64,000 nt of DNA from Paenibacillus sp. FJAT-26967 (GTDB taxonomy: Bacteria; Bacillota; Bacilli; Paenibacillales; NBRC-103111), in NCBI RefSeq assembly GCF_001541095.1, contig NZ_LMXH01000003.1, positions 310,001-374,000 of the forward strand, written 5' to 3'. A program made the translations under genes and the position numbers. Of the stretch, positions 8,873-15,422 are shown piece by piece; the stretch's first letter is position 1; each line of letters begins with the position of its first letter. The notes beneath the pieces are model-generated. The model did no database searches and had not been told where the DNA came from. It saw only the letters and a program-made list of their open reading frames with translations.

Positions 8873-9652
8873 ATGCTCAAAGATCCGCGGATATATATCC
8901 TTGTTTTTCTGCTGTCTTTTGTAGCTGCCGGGCAGATCTTCCTCGGTTTTTTTCAGAAGTGGGATGCTTTCTTTATTTCCGTAGGCACAGCCGCAGGACT
9001 GGAGTTTCTTATCGTAGGTATACGGAAGAAACAGTGGGTGTTTCCCCTCAGCGCCCTGATTACCGGGATCGGCATCAGTCTGCTGCTAAGTTCTTATGCG
9101 GTATGGCCCTACGCGCTGACGGCCGCACTGGCTATATGCATCAAGCAGTTCGTGCGGCTTGGAGGCAGTCATGTTTTCAATCCCAACAATGTTGCCATGG
9201 TCATTATGCTGATCGGGCTGCCTGCTTATGCCGTCAGTACGCCGAAGCAGTGGACCAATGGAATCGAAGTGATGATTCTCATTATGGCGCTCGGACTCTT
9301 GGCGGCCTACAAGGCCAAGCGTCTGGACTCCGTACTGGCTTTTATCGGAGGCTTCGCGGTGTTCGCATGGCTGCGGGTGGAGTGGTTCGGCGAGCCTGTG
9401 TTCTATTCATTCGGCCCTATGATGGGGGCATCATTCCAATTGTTTACCTTCTTCATGATCACAGATCCCAAGACGACCCCGCCTACGAGGCGGGCGAGAA
9501 TCTTGTTCGCCTTCCTGATCGCATTTGCGGATGCCTGGCTTCGGATTCTCCATATTACGAACTCGCAGTTCTATGCCTCTTTCCTTATTACGCTGATGGT
9601 GGGAATCCCCTACAGGTTGAGGTACGGCAAGCAGATGAGGGAGTCCGGATGA
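8873..9652 (+). CDS. unbU-like: RnfD/NqrB-like multi-pass membrane protein, UnbU type (copy 1)
   Basis: A 259-residue, very hydrophobic protein with about eight transmembrane helices. The blocks GSHVFNPNNVAMV, VSTPKQWTNG and FFMITDPKTTP correspond to the RnfD/NqrB fold. No S/T-GAT flavinylation motif is seen, so covalent FMN is unlikely. This is the UNBU-like branch found in enediyne warhead cassettes, whose role is unknown; by fold it could move electrons or a small ligand across the membrane. Its ATG follows the UnbV stop directly. A paralogue at 14069 shares all these blocks. Last gene of the first series. Confidence 0.85.
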   Translation: MLKDPRIYILVFLLSFVAAGQIFLGFFQKWDAFFISVGTAAGLEFLIVGIRKKQWVFPLSALITGIGISLLLSSYAVWPYALTAALAICIKQFVRLGGSHVFNPNNVAMVIMLIGLPAYAVSTPKQWTNGIEVMILIMALGLLAAYKAKRLDSVLAFIGGFAVFAWLRVEWFGEPVFYSFGPMMGASFQLFTFFMITDPKTTPPTRRARILFAFLIAFADAWLRILHITNSQFYASFLITLMVGIPYRLRYGKQMRESG

Positions 9653-9653
9653 T

Positions 9654-9711
9654 GCAAAAGCCCGGCAGTACGGCTGAATGAACACATTTCAGCCGCCTGC
9701 CGGGCTTTTGC
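9654..9711. terminator. Strong bidirectional terminator after UnbU copy 1
   Basis: Two 25-base arms are complementary around a 9-base loop (arm begins GCAAAAGCCCGGCAG, partner ends CTGCCGGGCTTTTGC). A/T runs on both sides let it end the forward KS-UnbU series and the converging minus-strand gene. Confidence 0.9.
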
Positions 9712-9736
9712 CGGGCGTATAGCAGTTCTCTTTCGA

Positions 9737-9937
9737 TCACTGCGCATAACGCTTATAAGCACCCATGTGCCTGGCGATACAGGACGGGCTGCAGAACCAT
9801 TCCTGATCGAAATCCCAGTTCTTCTCGCCTTCGTAAATCGGATTCCTGCACCTGTCGTAGGTGCATTCGGCAATTTGGGCCGGATCGTCGGCCTGCGGGT
9901 CACGCGGTCCCGTTTCAAATCGGTCCAGCGATGGCAA
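9737..9937 (-). CDS. Small YqaI-like zinc-ribbon protein
   Basis: A 66-residue protein with a C-x4-C ... C-x3-C type pattern (CTYDRC, then FCSPSC) that should bind zinc. The TTG at 9937 is chosen because GGAGGAG lies just upstream; upstream Met codons have no ribosome-binding site. It resembles YqaI-type small proteins of the B. subtilis skin element, where yqaI is next to yqaJ. A YqaJ-fold gene is found 3.2 kb away here, so both may share a phage origin. Function unknown. Confidence 0.6.
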   Translation of the reverse strand: MPSLDRFETGPRDPQADDPAQIAECTYDRCRNPIYEGEKNWDFDQEWFCSPSCIARHMGAYKRYAQ

Positions 9938-10012
9938 AGTTAGCTCCTCCATTCGTCTGTTATGCAACCAGCATACGACGTTCTGAGAGGAGCCGACTCT
10001 TCTTTTGTTGCT

Positions 10013-10042
10013 GCCGATCCTGCAGGTTGTGACAGGATCGGC
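10013..10042. repeat. Hairpin downstream of the XRE-S24 gene
   Basis: A 10-base perfect stem (GCCGATCCTG / CAGGATCGGC) with a 10-base loop. The T-rich side is on the plus strand, so it is not a textbook terminator for the minus-strand repressor gene that ends at 10066. It may limit antisense read-through. Confidence 0.5.
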
Positions 10043-10065
10043 TGCGTTTTCTTTTCGTAGGGACT

Positions 10066-10902
10066 TTATTCCGCGTCCCTTAGCACACTGACTACTCTGC
10101 CGAGAATACTCACATTATTTACCGGAAGGAGCGGCTGAAAAGCATCGTTGGCAGGCTGCAGCCGTATATGATCCGCTTCTTTGTAGAACGTCTTTACGGT
10201 CGCTTCTTCGCCGTCGATCAGAGCTACGACCACATCGCCGTTATCTGCCGAGGACTGCTGGCGCACCAGAACGAGATCCCCGTTCTCGATTCCTTTATTC
10301 ACCATGCTCTCTCCCAGAATCCGCAGAATAAAATATTTACCCGCCCCCACGAGGCTTTTAGGGACGCTAAAATATTCTTCGATGTTCTCCGCGGCGAGAA
10401 TCGGACTGCCCGCCGTTACCTTGCCTAAGAGGGGCAGACGGACATAGTACTCGGCGGAAAGTGAAGCTTCGCGTATATGGCTGTTTTCTGCCGGAATAGA
10501 GGTCTGCCTGATTCTTCCTGTTCTATATGGATCACCGGTTGCGGCTTCTGTGTTCTTGCGGGCCAGGTGGTCGGCTAGTGTCTGAAGCATGAGCAGGTCA
10601 TCTTCCATCAGCCGCCCGGCTAAAACTTGTAACGCTTCCATATAAGGACTGTACGGAGCTTTGGATTTGGCTTGGGCATTTGTATGAGTGTCCGGTTCCG
10701 AACCGGTCATGAGCCAATCAAGGGACACATTGAATTGTTTGGAAATGGAAATTAGAGCTTTTGCGGTGGGGGTTGATTTTTTCTTTCCATTTTCCCAGTC
10801 ACTGATATTACCAGGAGAGACTCCGATCATAGCGGCCAGTTTGGCCATCGTTAATTTGTGTTTTAGCCGAAGCTCTTTGATGCGAATGTTAATTTCATTC
10901 AT
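10066..10902 (-). CDS. XRE-family repressor with S24 (LexA/CI-type) autocleavage domain
   Basis: A 278-residue regulator. Residues 5-62 are a Cro/CI helix-turn-helix (LAAMIGVSPGNISDWENGKK). A linker follows, then a peptidase S24 domain with the Ala164-Gly165 cleavage bond (KVTAGSP), nucleophile Ser199 (GESM) and general base Lys237 (ATVKTFY). All parts needed for RecA-stimulated self-cleavage are present, so it should lose its grip after DNA damage, as phage CI and ICE repressors do. Upstream lie tandem LexA-box-like repeats and a promoter with paired palindromes that drives the UnbL series. It is not the cellular LexA: the helix-turn-helix class differs. Confidence 0.88.
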   Translation of the reverse strand: MNEINIRIKELRLKHKLTMAKLAAMIGVSPGNISDWENGKKKSTPTAKALISISKQFNVSLDWLMTGSEPDTHTNAQAKSKAPYSPYMEALQVLAGRLMEDDLLMLQTLADHLARKNTEAATGDPYRTGRIRQTSIPAENSHIREASLSAEYYVRLPLLGKVTAGSPILAAENIEEYFSVPKSLVGAGKYFILRILGESMVNKGIENGDLVLVRQQSSADNGDVVVALIDGEEATVKTFYKEADHIRLQPANDAFQPLLPVNNVSILGRVVSVLRDAE

Positions 10903-10951
10903 TTGTTAGCCCCCAATCGGCATATTCCCGTCCAATTCAAACACTATAAGC

Positions 10952-10992
10952 AACAAACATACGTTCTAATAGTATAACAAACATTAGTTCTA
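10952..10992. promoter_or_regulatory. Tandem LexA-box-like operators
   Basis: The sequence AACAAACATNNGTTCTA occurs twice, at 10952-10968 and 10976-10992, 24 bases apart. The core of the first (CAAACATACGTTCT) matches 12 of 14 positions of the Bacillus LexA consensus CGAACRNRYGTTYC; the second matches 10. They lie 50-90 bases upstream of the repressor start, so they are candidate binding sites for LexA, for the XRE-S24 protein itself, or for both. Confidence 0.6.
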
Positions 10993-11020
10993 GATCATAG
11001 TCGTTTCCATTCGAAAAATA

Positions 11021-11069
11021 ACGCATATGCGTTTTGTTATTTGAATTTATACGCATATGCGTTTATAAT
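11021..11069 (+). promoter_or_regulatory. Promoter with two identical 12-base palindromic operators
   Basis: The perfect palindrome ACGCATATGCGT appears at 11021-11032 and 11051-11062, exactly 30 bases apart (about three helical turns). A promoter with -35 TTGAAT (11041-11046), a 17-base spacer and -10 TATAAT (11064-11069) runs through it, so the second palindrome fills the spacer. A bound repressor would block RNA polymerase directly. The forward orientation points at the AraC-UnbL-YqaJ-UnbU series. Confidence 0.7.
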
Positions 11070-11282
11070 GATGATACTAGATTTATCCATATATGTAATC
11101 AAGTATTTTTTTCCGAGGGTAAGCGCAATGACAAAAAAATATGAATAAGTGACAAGGTCAGCAGATCGAATATATATCTCCACGGTTACAATCAATAATA
11201 AGGATATTTATTTATCAATTTAATATAAATATACTTTTTGTAATTTTTTGTTTGTTATCTAATTTAAAAAGGGGATGAAGAA

Positions 11283-11924
11283 ATGATGAATTTGCTTGTT
11301 TTCGTCCACAAGGCTGACAAATGTAAGGACTATATTACCGAATTGCTGCTGCTTTCCAAAAAGGTCAAGCTAATCGAGTTCGTGGATTTGAGTGCGGCTA
11401 TTCGCATCGTCAAACAAACCCATTACAAACTGGTTGTCTTCCTTACTTTTGAACAGACGTTTCCGGAAAATTGGAATGTCCATAAGCTTAAGTTCAGCAG
11501 TCCTCTCATAGCACTGGCCGGAGCAGACCGGATCAGCTTCACCTCCTTGATCTCGCTCATCGATATGGTCGCCCAGAATCAGGAGCCATCCTGTGATAAC
11601 CGCCTGTTTGCAGAATCCCTCGCCTTTATTGATGAAAATCTTTGTGAAAACGATCTGAATCTGGAAAAAGTAGCTTCAACCATTTTTGTGAGCCGGTGTC
11701 ATTATTCCCGGATGTTCCAGAAGTATGTCGGTACAGGATTCAAAGAATATGTGATGAACAAACGTATCCAGAAAGCCAAGCTGCTGCTGCAAAAGGGAGA
11801 ACCGGTTACGGATGTCTGCTTCTCTGTCGGTTATAACGATTTGACCCATTTCGGCCGGGTGTTCAAAAGAAAGGTGGGGGTAAATCCATCGGTATATCGC
11901 CTGAACAGAGCTGCTTCTCAATAA
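11283..11924 (+). CDS. AraC-family regulator with receiver-like N-terminal domain
   Basis: A 213-residue protein. The last 100 residues are an AraC/XylS double helix-turn-helix (NLEKVASTIFVSRCHYSRMFQ, then VTDVCFSVGYNDLTHFGRVF). The first 110 residues have the alternating strand-helix pattern of a receiver domain (LLVFVHK, KLVVFLTF, PLIALAG), but no acidic phosphoacceptor pocket is seen. Control is therefore probably not by classical phosphorylation. It is the first gene of the UnbL series, with its own 200-base leader, and is the obvious pathway-specific activator candidate. Confidence 0.82.
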   Translation: MMNLLVFVHKADKCKDYITELLLLSKKVKLIEFVDLSAAIRIVKQTHYKLVVFLTFEQTFPENWNVHKLKFSSPLIALAGADRISFTSLISLIDMVAQNQEPSCDNRLFAESLAFIDENLCENDLNLEKVASTIFVSRCHYSRMFQKYVGTGFKEYVMNKRIQKAKLLLQKGEPVTDVCFSVGYNDLTHFGRVFKRKVGVNPSVYRLNRAASQ

Positions 11925-12023
11925 AACAGAAAAACGGGGGCCTAATGTGACATAAGCTGCCAATCGGCAAATTGAACTTATAAGCAGGAGCATTCCTGCC
12001 ACGAAAGCTGAGGGTTAAAGATC

Positions 12024-13046
12024 ATGATAACGAGTATAACGGCAGCCGGACTTATTGCTGGTACAGCTTTAATCTTTCCGTTTCTCTACCTTGGATTATT
12101 CAGGCAGAATATCTCCAAGACAATTAAAAGATTCAGCTTTTCGCAAAATCAAGAGTTTAACCGGAAGTTTCATCAGGTTCTGAAAGCGTTTTTAACGGGA
12201 AGCAACGGCGTCTTAAAACCGGTATTGAGAATGGCGCATGTAAGAGAGGAGCTGGCTCATCAATTCCCGCCTTTTTACAGAGGTTTTGCCTATGAAGGAG
12301 TGGGTCTGGGGCTCGGCGTGAGGGCTTCCTTGTCACTTGGCAAGGGCAGGCGGTTCGAATCGTATCTGCACGAATTGTCATCGGGTCATCTTTATCAATA
12401 TTATGTGGGCCTGGGCTGGTATCTCAGTATCCGGTACCGGTTTGATTATGAGGCAGCTGCAGGCTGGTTAAGGCAGCTTGATTCCAGATATGCGCCCATC
12501 GTGTTTGACGGAGTCGGATTCAAAACCGCTTTATATCATTATCGGCAAAATAAACAGATTATTCAGAAATTCAGCATCTTCCCGCACCCGTACCAGCGCG
12601 TTTGTTACCAGGGACTTGGACGCTCTTTATGGTTCCTGCACGAATTTGACCTTAAGGAAGTCAGTGCCGAGATCGAGACTCTGCCCACAGCCTTCCGTAA
12701 AGACACTTACAGCGGGGTGGGTATTGCGGTTGCTTACAGCATGTTCGATCAGGTAGCGCATACGGCAGAGGCAGACATTCAAATTCCGCTGGCTTACCAG
12801 GCTTCCTTCCGTCAGGGACTGGCCTTCGGCTGGGAGGCTCGTAAGCTGCAGGACCCGGCATATTGGCAGCGCCAAATGCAGAGTTGTTCCTCTTCTGTCA
12901 GCGCCAAAGTGAATCATTACGTAGATTGTGTGCACCAAGCCGAACAACGTATAGAGGCGGATGCAGCCGAATCTTACTATTTTAGATGGATAGAAGAGGC
13001 GCGCCGTATCCTGCAAGAGGAAGCAAGCGTGAAGGAGAAGCGATAG
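12024..13046 (+). CDS. unbL-like: DUF1702 / UnbL-type protein
   Basis: A 340-residue protein with an N-terminal membrane segment (residues about 5-26). The characteristic DUF1702 blocks then appear in order: FYRGFAYEGVGLGLG, HLYQYYVGLGWYLSIRY, VFDGVGFKTALYHYR, CYQGLGRSLWFLHEFD, YSGVGIAVAYSM and YQASFRQGLAFGWEA. DUF1702 is the family of UNBL, the third conserved unknown protein of enediyne warhead cassettes next to UNBV and UNBU. No catalytic motif is known to me. Here it lies in a different transcription unit from UnbV and is followed by a YqaJ-fold gene and a second UnbU. Confidence 0.85.
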   Translation: MITSITAAGLIAGTALIFPFLYLGLFRQNISKTIKRFSFSQNQEFNRKFHQVLKAFLTGSNGVLKPVLRMAHVREELAHQFPPFYRGFAYEGVGLGLGVRASLSLGKGRRFESYLHELSSGHLYQYYVGLGWYLSIRYRFDYEAAAGWLRQLDSRYAPIVFDGVGFKTALYHYRQNKQIIQKFSIFPHPYQRVCYQGLGRSLWFLHEFDLKEVSAEIETLPTAFRKDTYSGVGIAVAYSMFDQVAHTAEADIQIPLAYQASFRQGLAFGWEARKLQDPAYWQRQMQSCSSSVSAKVNHYVDCVHQAEQRIEADAAESYYFRWIEEARRILQEEASVKEKR

Positions 13047-13159
13047 TTGCGTCACAGGAGCAAGAAAGCATGAAAACGCAGCTATTTTCCACCGGGTAAG
13101 AAATCCGGATGTCAGGTTACGATAAGGTTGAAGAAATCCTGAATCGGAGGAGGGATACG

Positions 13160-14056
13160 ATGCCTGCCAAATTAGTAGTGAGCACCCGGGCTATTTCGCA
13201 TAAAGAATGGTTGTCCTGGCGCCGGAAAGGAGTCGGGGGGAGCGATGCGGCAGCGATATGTGGAGTGGACCGATGGAAGACTGCGATGGAGGTATACCTC
13301 GACAAAATCGGGGAACTGCCGGAGACGGAAGTGACAGAGTCTGCCCGTTTTGGAGGCAAGCTTAAGGATTTTATTGCCCGGGAGTTCTCGGAAGCGACCG
13401 GATTTAAAGTGATGCGCAGGAACTGGATCTTGCAGCACCGGGAGCATCCCTTTATGCTGGCCACCATTGACCGGTGGATTATCGGCAGCAGCGCCGGCCT
13501 GCTGTGCAAAACGACAGGCGAGTTTTTGAAGGACGAATGGAAGGACGGCCGGGTGCCGGATCGGGTGGCCTTCCAGTGTCAGCATTATATGGCGGTCACC
13601 GGCGCGGACCACTGGTGGGTGGCTGTTCTCATCGGCGGCAACAAATTCCGTACCGTACGGCTGGAGCGGGACGATAACCGGATCGAGCAGCTCATCAAGA
13701 CGGAGTCCAGCTTCTGGAACGAGCATGTGCTGCCGAGAACGCCGCCGTCCTTCGACGGGACGGAAGCGTCTGCGAGCCTGTTGAAGCGGATGTACCCTGC
13801 CGGAGATTCTCCGGGAACTCCTTTGAAGCTGCCGGGAAGCGCAGAGGAATGGATCCGCCAATACCTGGAGGGAACCCGGGATGAGAAGGAAGCCTTAGCG
13901 CGCAAGAAAGAGGCGGAGAACGTGCTCAAAGGCCTCTTGGGAACTAGCGAGCAGGGGATTCTGGGCAGCTATAAAGTGGAATGGAAGAGCATTCACCGCA
14001 AATCGGGCCGCCATGCTTCCTACAGACGATTTGATGTCGTAACCATGTCCAATTGA
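13160..14056 (+). CDS. YqaJ-fold (lambda exonuclease-like) protein with altered catalytic motif
   Basis: A 298-residue protein of the YqaJ viral recombinase family. It shows WLSWRRKGVGGSDAAAICG at the start, the metal-binding Asp104 in TIDRW, and a core strand. The family's E-x-K motif reads Leu115-Cys116-Lys117 (GLLCKTT), so the catalytic Glu is lost. The C-terminal region is intact and ends helical. I chose the ATG at 13160 because GGAGGAGG lies just upstream; an ATG at 13109 has no such site. In phages YqaJ is a 5'-3' exonuclease paired with RecT, and no RecT gene is present. Twelve bases separate it from UnbU copy 2. Confidence 0.8.
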   Translation: MPAKLVVSTRAISHKEWLSWRRKGVGGSDAAAICGVDRWKTAMEVYLDKIGELPETEVTESARFGGKLKDFIAREFSEATGFKVMRRNWILQHREHPFMLATIDRWIIGSSAGLLCKTTGEFLKDEWKDGRVPDRVAFQCQHYMAVTGADHWWVAVLIGGNKFRTVRLERDDNRIEQLIKTESSFWNEHVLPRTPPSFDGTEASASLLKRMYPAGDSPGTPLKLPGSAEEWIRQYLEGTRDEKEALARKKEAENVLKGLLGTSEQGILGSYKVEWKSIHRKSGRHASYRRFDVVTMSN

Positions 14057-14068
14057 CGGAGGGGTTTC

Positions 14069-14899
14069 ATGCGTAATGAAATAAGAACCGATCTGAGGCC
14101 AGTCGTTTCCTGGCGGGATTACCGCCTCGATCCCAGGTATTTTATTCTTCTGTTTCTGGGCAGCTTCGCGATTGCCGGACAAGTATATCTCGGTTTTTTT
14201 CAGAAATGGGACGCTATACTTGTATCGGTTGCCTGCACCATGATCACCGAGCTTATTTTGTGTCGTTGTACAGCTAAAACCTGGCGTTTTCCGCTCAGCG
14301 CAGTGATAACCGGGATTGGTATTTCCCTGCTTCTCAGCTCCAACCTGCTCTGGCCTTATGCGCTTGCCTCATTTTTGGCTATTTCTCTTAAGTACATGAT
14401 CCGTTTTAAAGGCGGTCATGTGTTTAATCCCAACAACGTGGCGATGGTTCTTATGCTGTTCTTTCTCCCTCAGTATGCGGTCAGCACACCCAAGCAGTGG
14501 ACGAACGGGATCGGTATTATGCTCGTTATTCTCTGTTTGGGGATTCTCGTCTGTTACATGGCGAACCGGTTGGATTCAGTGTTAGCCTTCCTGGGGAGTT
14601 TTACCTTGTTCGCACTGGTCAGGCACTTCCTGTTCGGGGCTCCACTCTTGGCGGCACTGGGACCCCTGATGGGAGCTTCGCTGCAGCTGTTTGCCTTTTT
14701 TATGATCACCGACCCCAAATCTACCCCTTCGACCCGGAAGGCCCGTATCCTGTTTGCCTTTCTGGTAGCTCTGCTGGATGCTGTCTTCCGGATTAACCGG
14801 ATTGCGAATCCGCAGTTCTACGCGTTGTTCCTGGTTTGTCTTGTCCTGGTAATTCCTTACCGGATATGGGCTTCCCGTCAAATCTCACTTGCACAGTAA
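14069..14899 (+). CDS. unbU-like: RnfD/NqrB-like membrane protein, UnbU type (copy 2)
   Basis: A 276-residue paralogue of the protein at 8873. It shares the same blocks almost word for word (YLGFFQKWDA, GGHVFNPNNVAMV, YAVSTPKQWTNGI, FFMITDPKSTPSTRKARILFAF, NPQFYA). It adds about 20 residues at the N-terminus (RTDLRPVVSWRDYRLDPRY). About eight membrane helices; again no S/T-GAT flavin-attachment motif. Having one copy beside UnbV and one beside UnbL suggests either a heteromeric membrane complex or two linked but separately controlled modules. Start ATG has GGAGGGG upstream. Confidence 0.85.
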   Translation: MRNEIRTDLRPVVSWRDYRLDPRYFILLFLGSFAIAGQVYLGFFQKWDAILVSVACTMITELILCRCTAKTWRFPLSAVITGIGISLLLSSNLLWPYALASFLAISLKYMIRFKGGHVFNPNNVAMVLMLFFLPQYAVSTPKQWTNGIGIMLVILCLGILVCYMANRLDSVLAFLGSFTLFALVRHFLFGAPLLAALGPLMGASLQLFAFFMITDPKSTPSTRKARILFAFLVALLDAVFRINRIANPQFYALFLVCLVLVIPYRIWASRQISLAQ

Positions 14900-14938
14900 C
14901 GCGTCCCTTCATCCAGCTGGAAATAGAGGTGAATTATT

Positions 14939-15262
14939 TTGTGTAAGAATGGAAATTGCAACGGTTTTGTGCCGGACGGCACAGAAAGAATGAAGGGAGA
15001 CTCGTGTCAGCCGTCTGTGAGGAATTCATGCGCCGGACGGGCTTCTGCCGGTCAATCGTGCGCTGAGCAGTCATGTGCTAAGCAATCAAATACCAAACGG
15101 TTGTGTGCCGGCAGCGGCCGGCATAAGTCTCCTGATGCAGACAACAGGTCCAAGGAAGTGGAGCAGGCGACGGATAAGTTGCCGCCGGATCACCTGCAGA
15201 TGCGTTATTTTCTGCGTACTCCTTACTCGAAGTATTGGGATTTTTGGGATCATTTCAACTAA
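14939..15262 (+). CDS. Cys/Ser-rich peptide with aromatic C-terminus
   Basis: A 107-residue protein starting at TTG after AGAGGTGA. The first 60 residues contain irregular repeats around SCA (SCAGRASAGQSCAEQSCAKQ), giving nine cysteines in all. A charged middle follows, and the tail is aromatic (MRYFLRTPYSKYWDFWDHF). No signal peptide or known family is recognised. It is the last gene of the UnbL series, 39 bases after UnbU copy 2. It could be a metal-binding protein, a partner for the membrane proteins, or a precursor-like peptide; there is no maturation enzyme nearby to support the last option. Confidence 0.6.
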   Translation: MCKNGNCNGFVPDGTERMKGDSCQPSVRNSCAGRASAGQSCAEQSCAKQSNTKRLCAGSGRHKSPDADNRSKEVEQATDKLPPDHLQMRYFLRTPYSKYWDFWDHFN

Positions 15263-15325
15263 TACATTCATCCGGGAGTAAAAGAACGGCCGGGAGAGCC
15301 GGCCGGAATACACGCTGAAACCGCA

Positions 15326-15379
15326 AAAACATAGCTGCCCGCACGGAAGCAGGTGCTTCTGTGCGGGCAGCTATGTTTT
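15326..15379. terminator. Long bidirectional terminator
   Basis: Two 26-base arms separated by only two bases, with one wobble pair (left arm starts AAAACATAGCTGCCCGCAC). A-rich before and T-rich after on each strand. It ends both the UnbL series and the converging opu operon. Confidence 0.9.
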
Positions 15380-15422
15380 CTTATTGGATATAGGCAGATT
15401 CCGTTCCCGCCCAAGGTGCCAA

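Larger units (their letters stand above)
10903..11282. other. Divergent control region between the repressor and the AraC/UnbL series
   Basis: 380 bases, strongly AT-rich, with no gene. It holds the tandem LexA-box-like repeats, the paired ACGCATATGCGT palindromes and a forward promoter, each listed separately. A leader of about 200 bases follows, rich in A/T, ending with the AAGGGGATG ribosome-binding site of the AraC-type gene. Confidence 0.7.

Noticed and set aside
9737-14056. Prophage
   Set aside because: A YqaI-like protein, an XRE-S24 repressor and a YqaJ-fold protein recall phage, but there is no integrase, RecT, replication, packaging or structural gene and no attachment repeat was found.
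122-15262. Complete enediyne gene cluster
   Set aside because: UnbL, UnbV and UnbU are present, but no PKSE megasynthase or TEBC thioesterase is seen. Calling it enediyne would go beyond the sequence.
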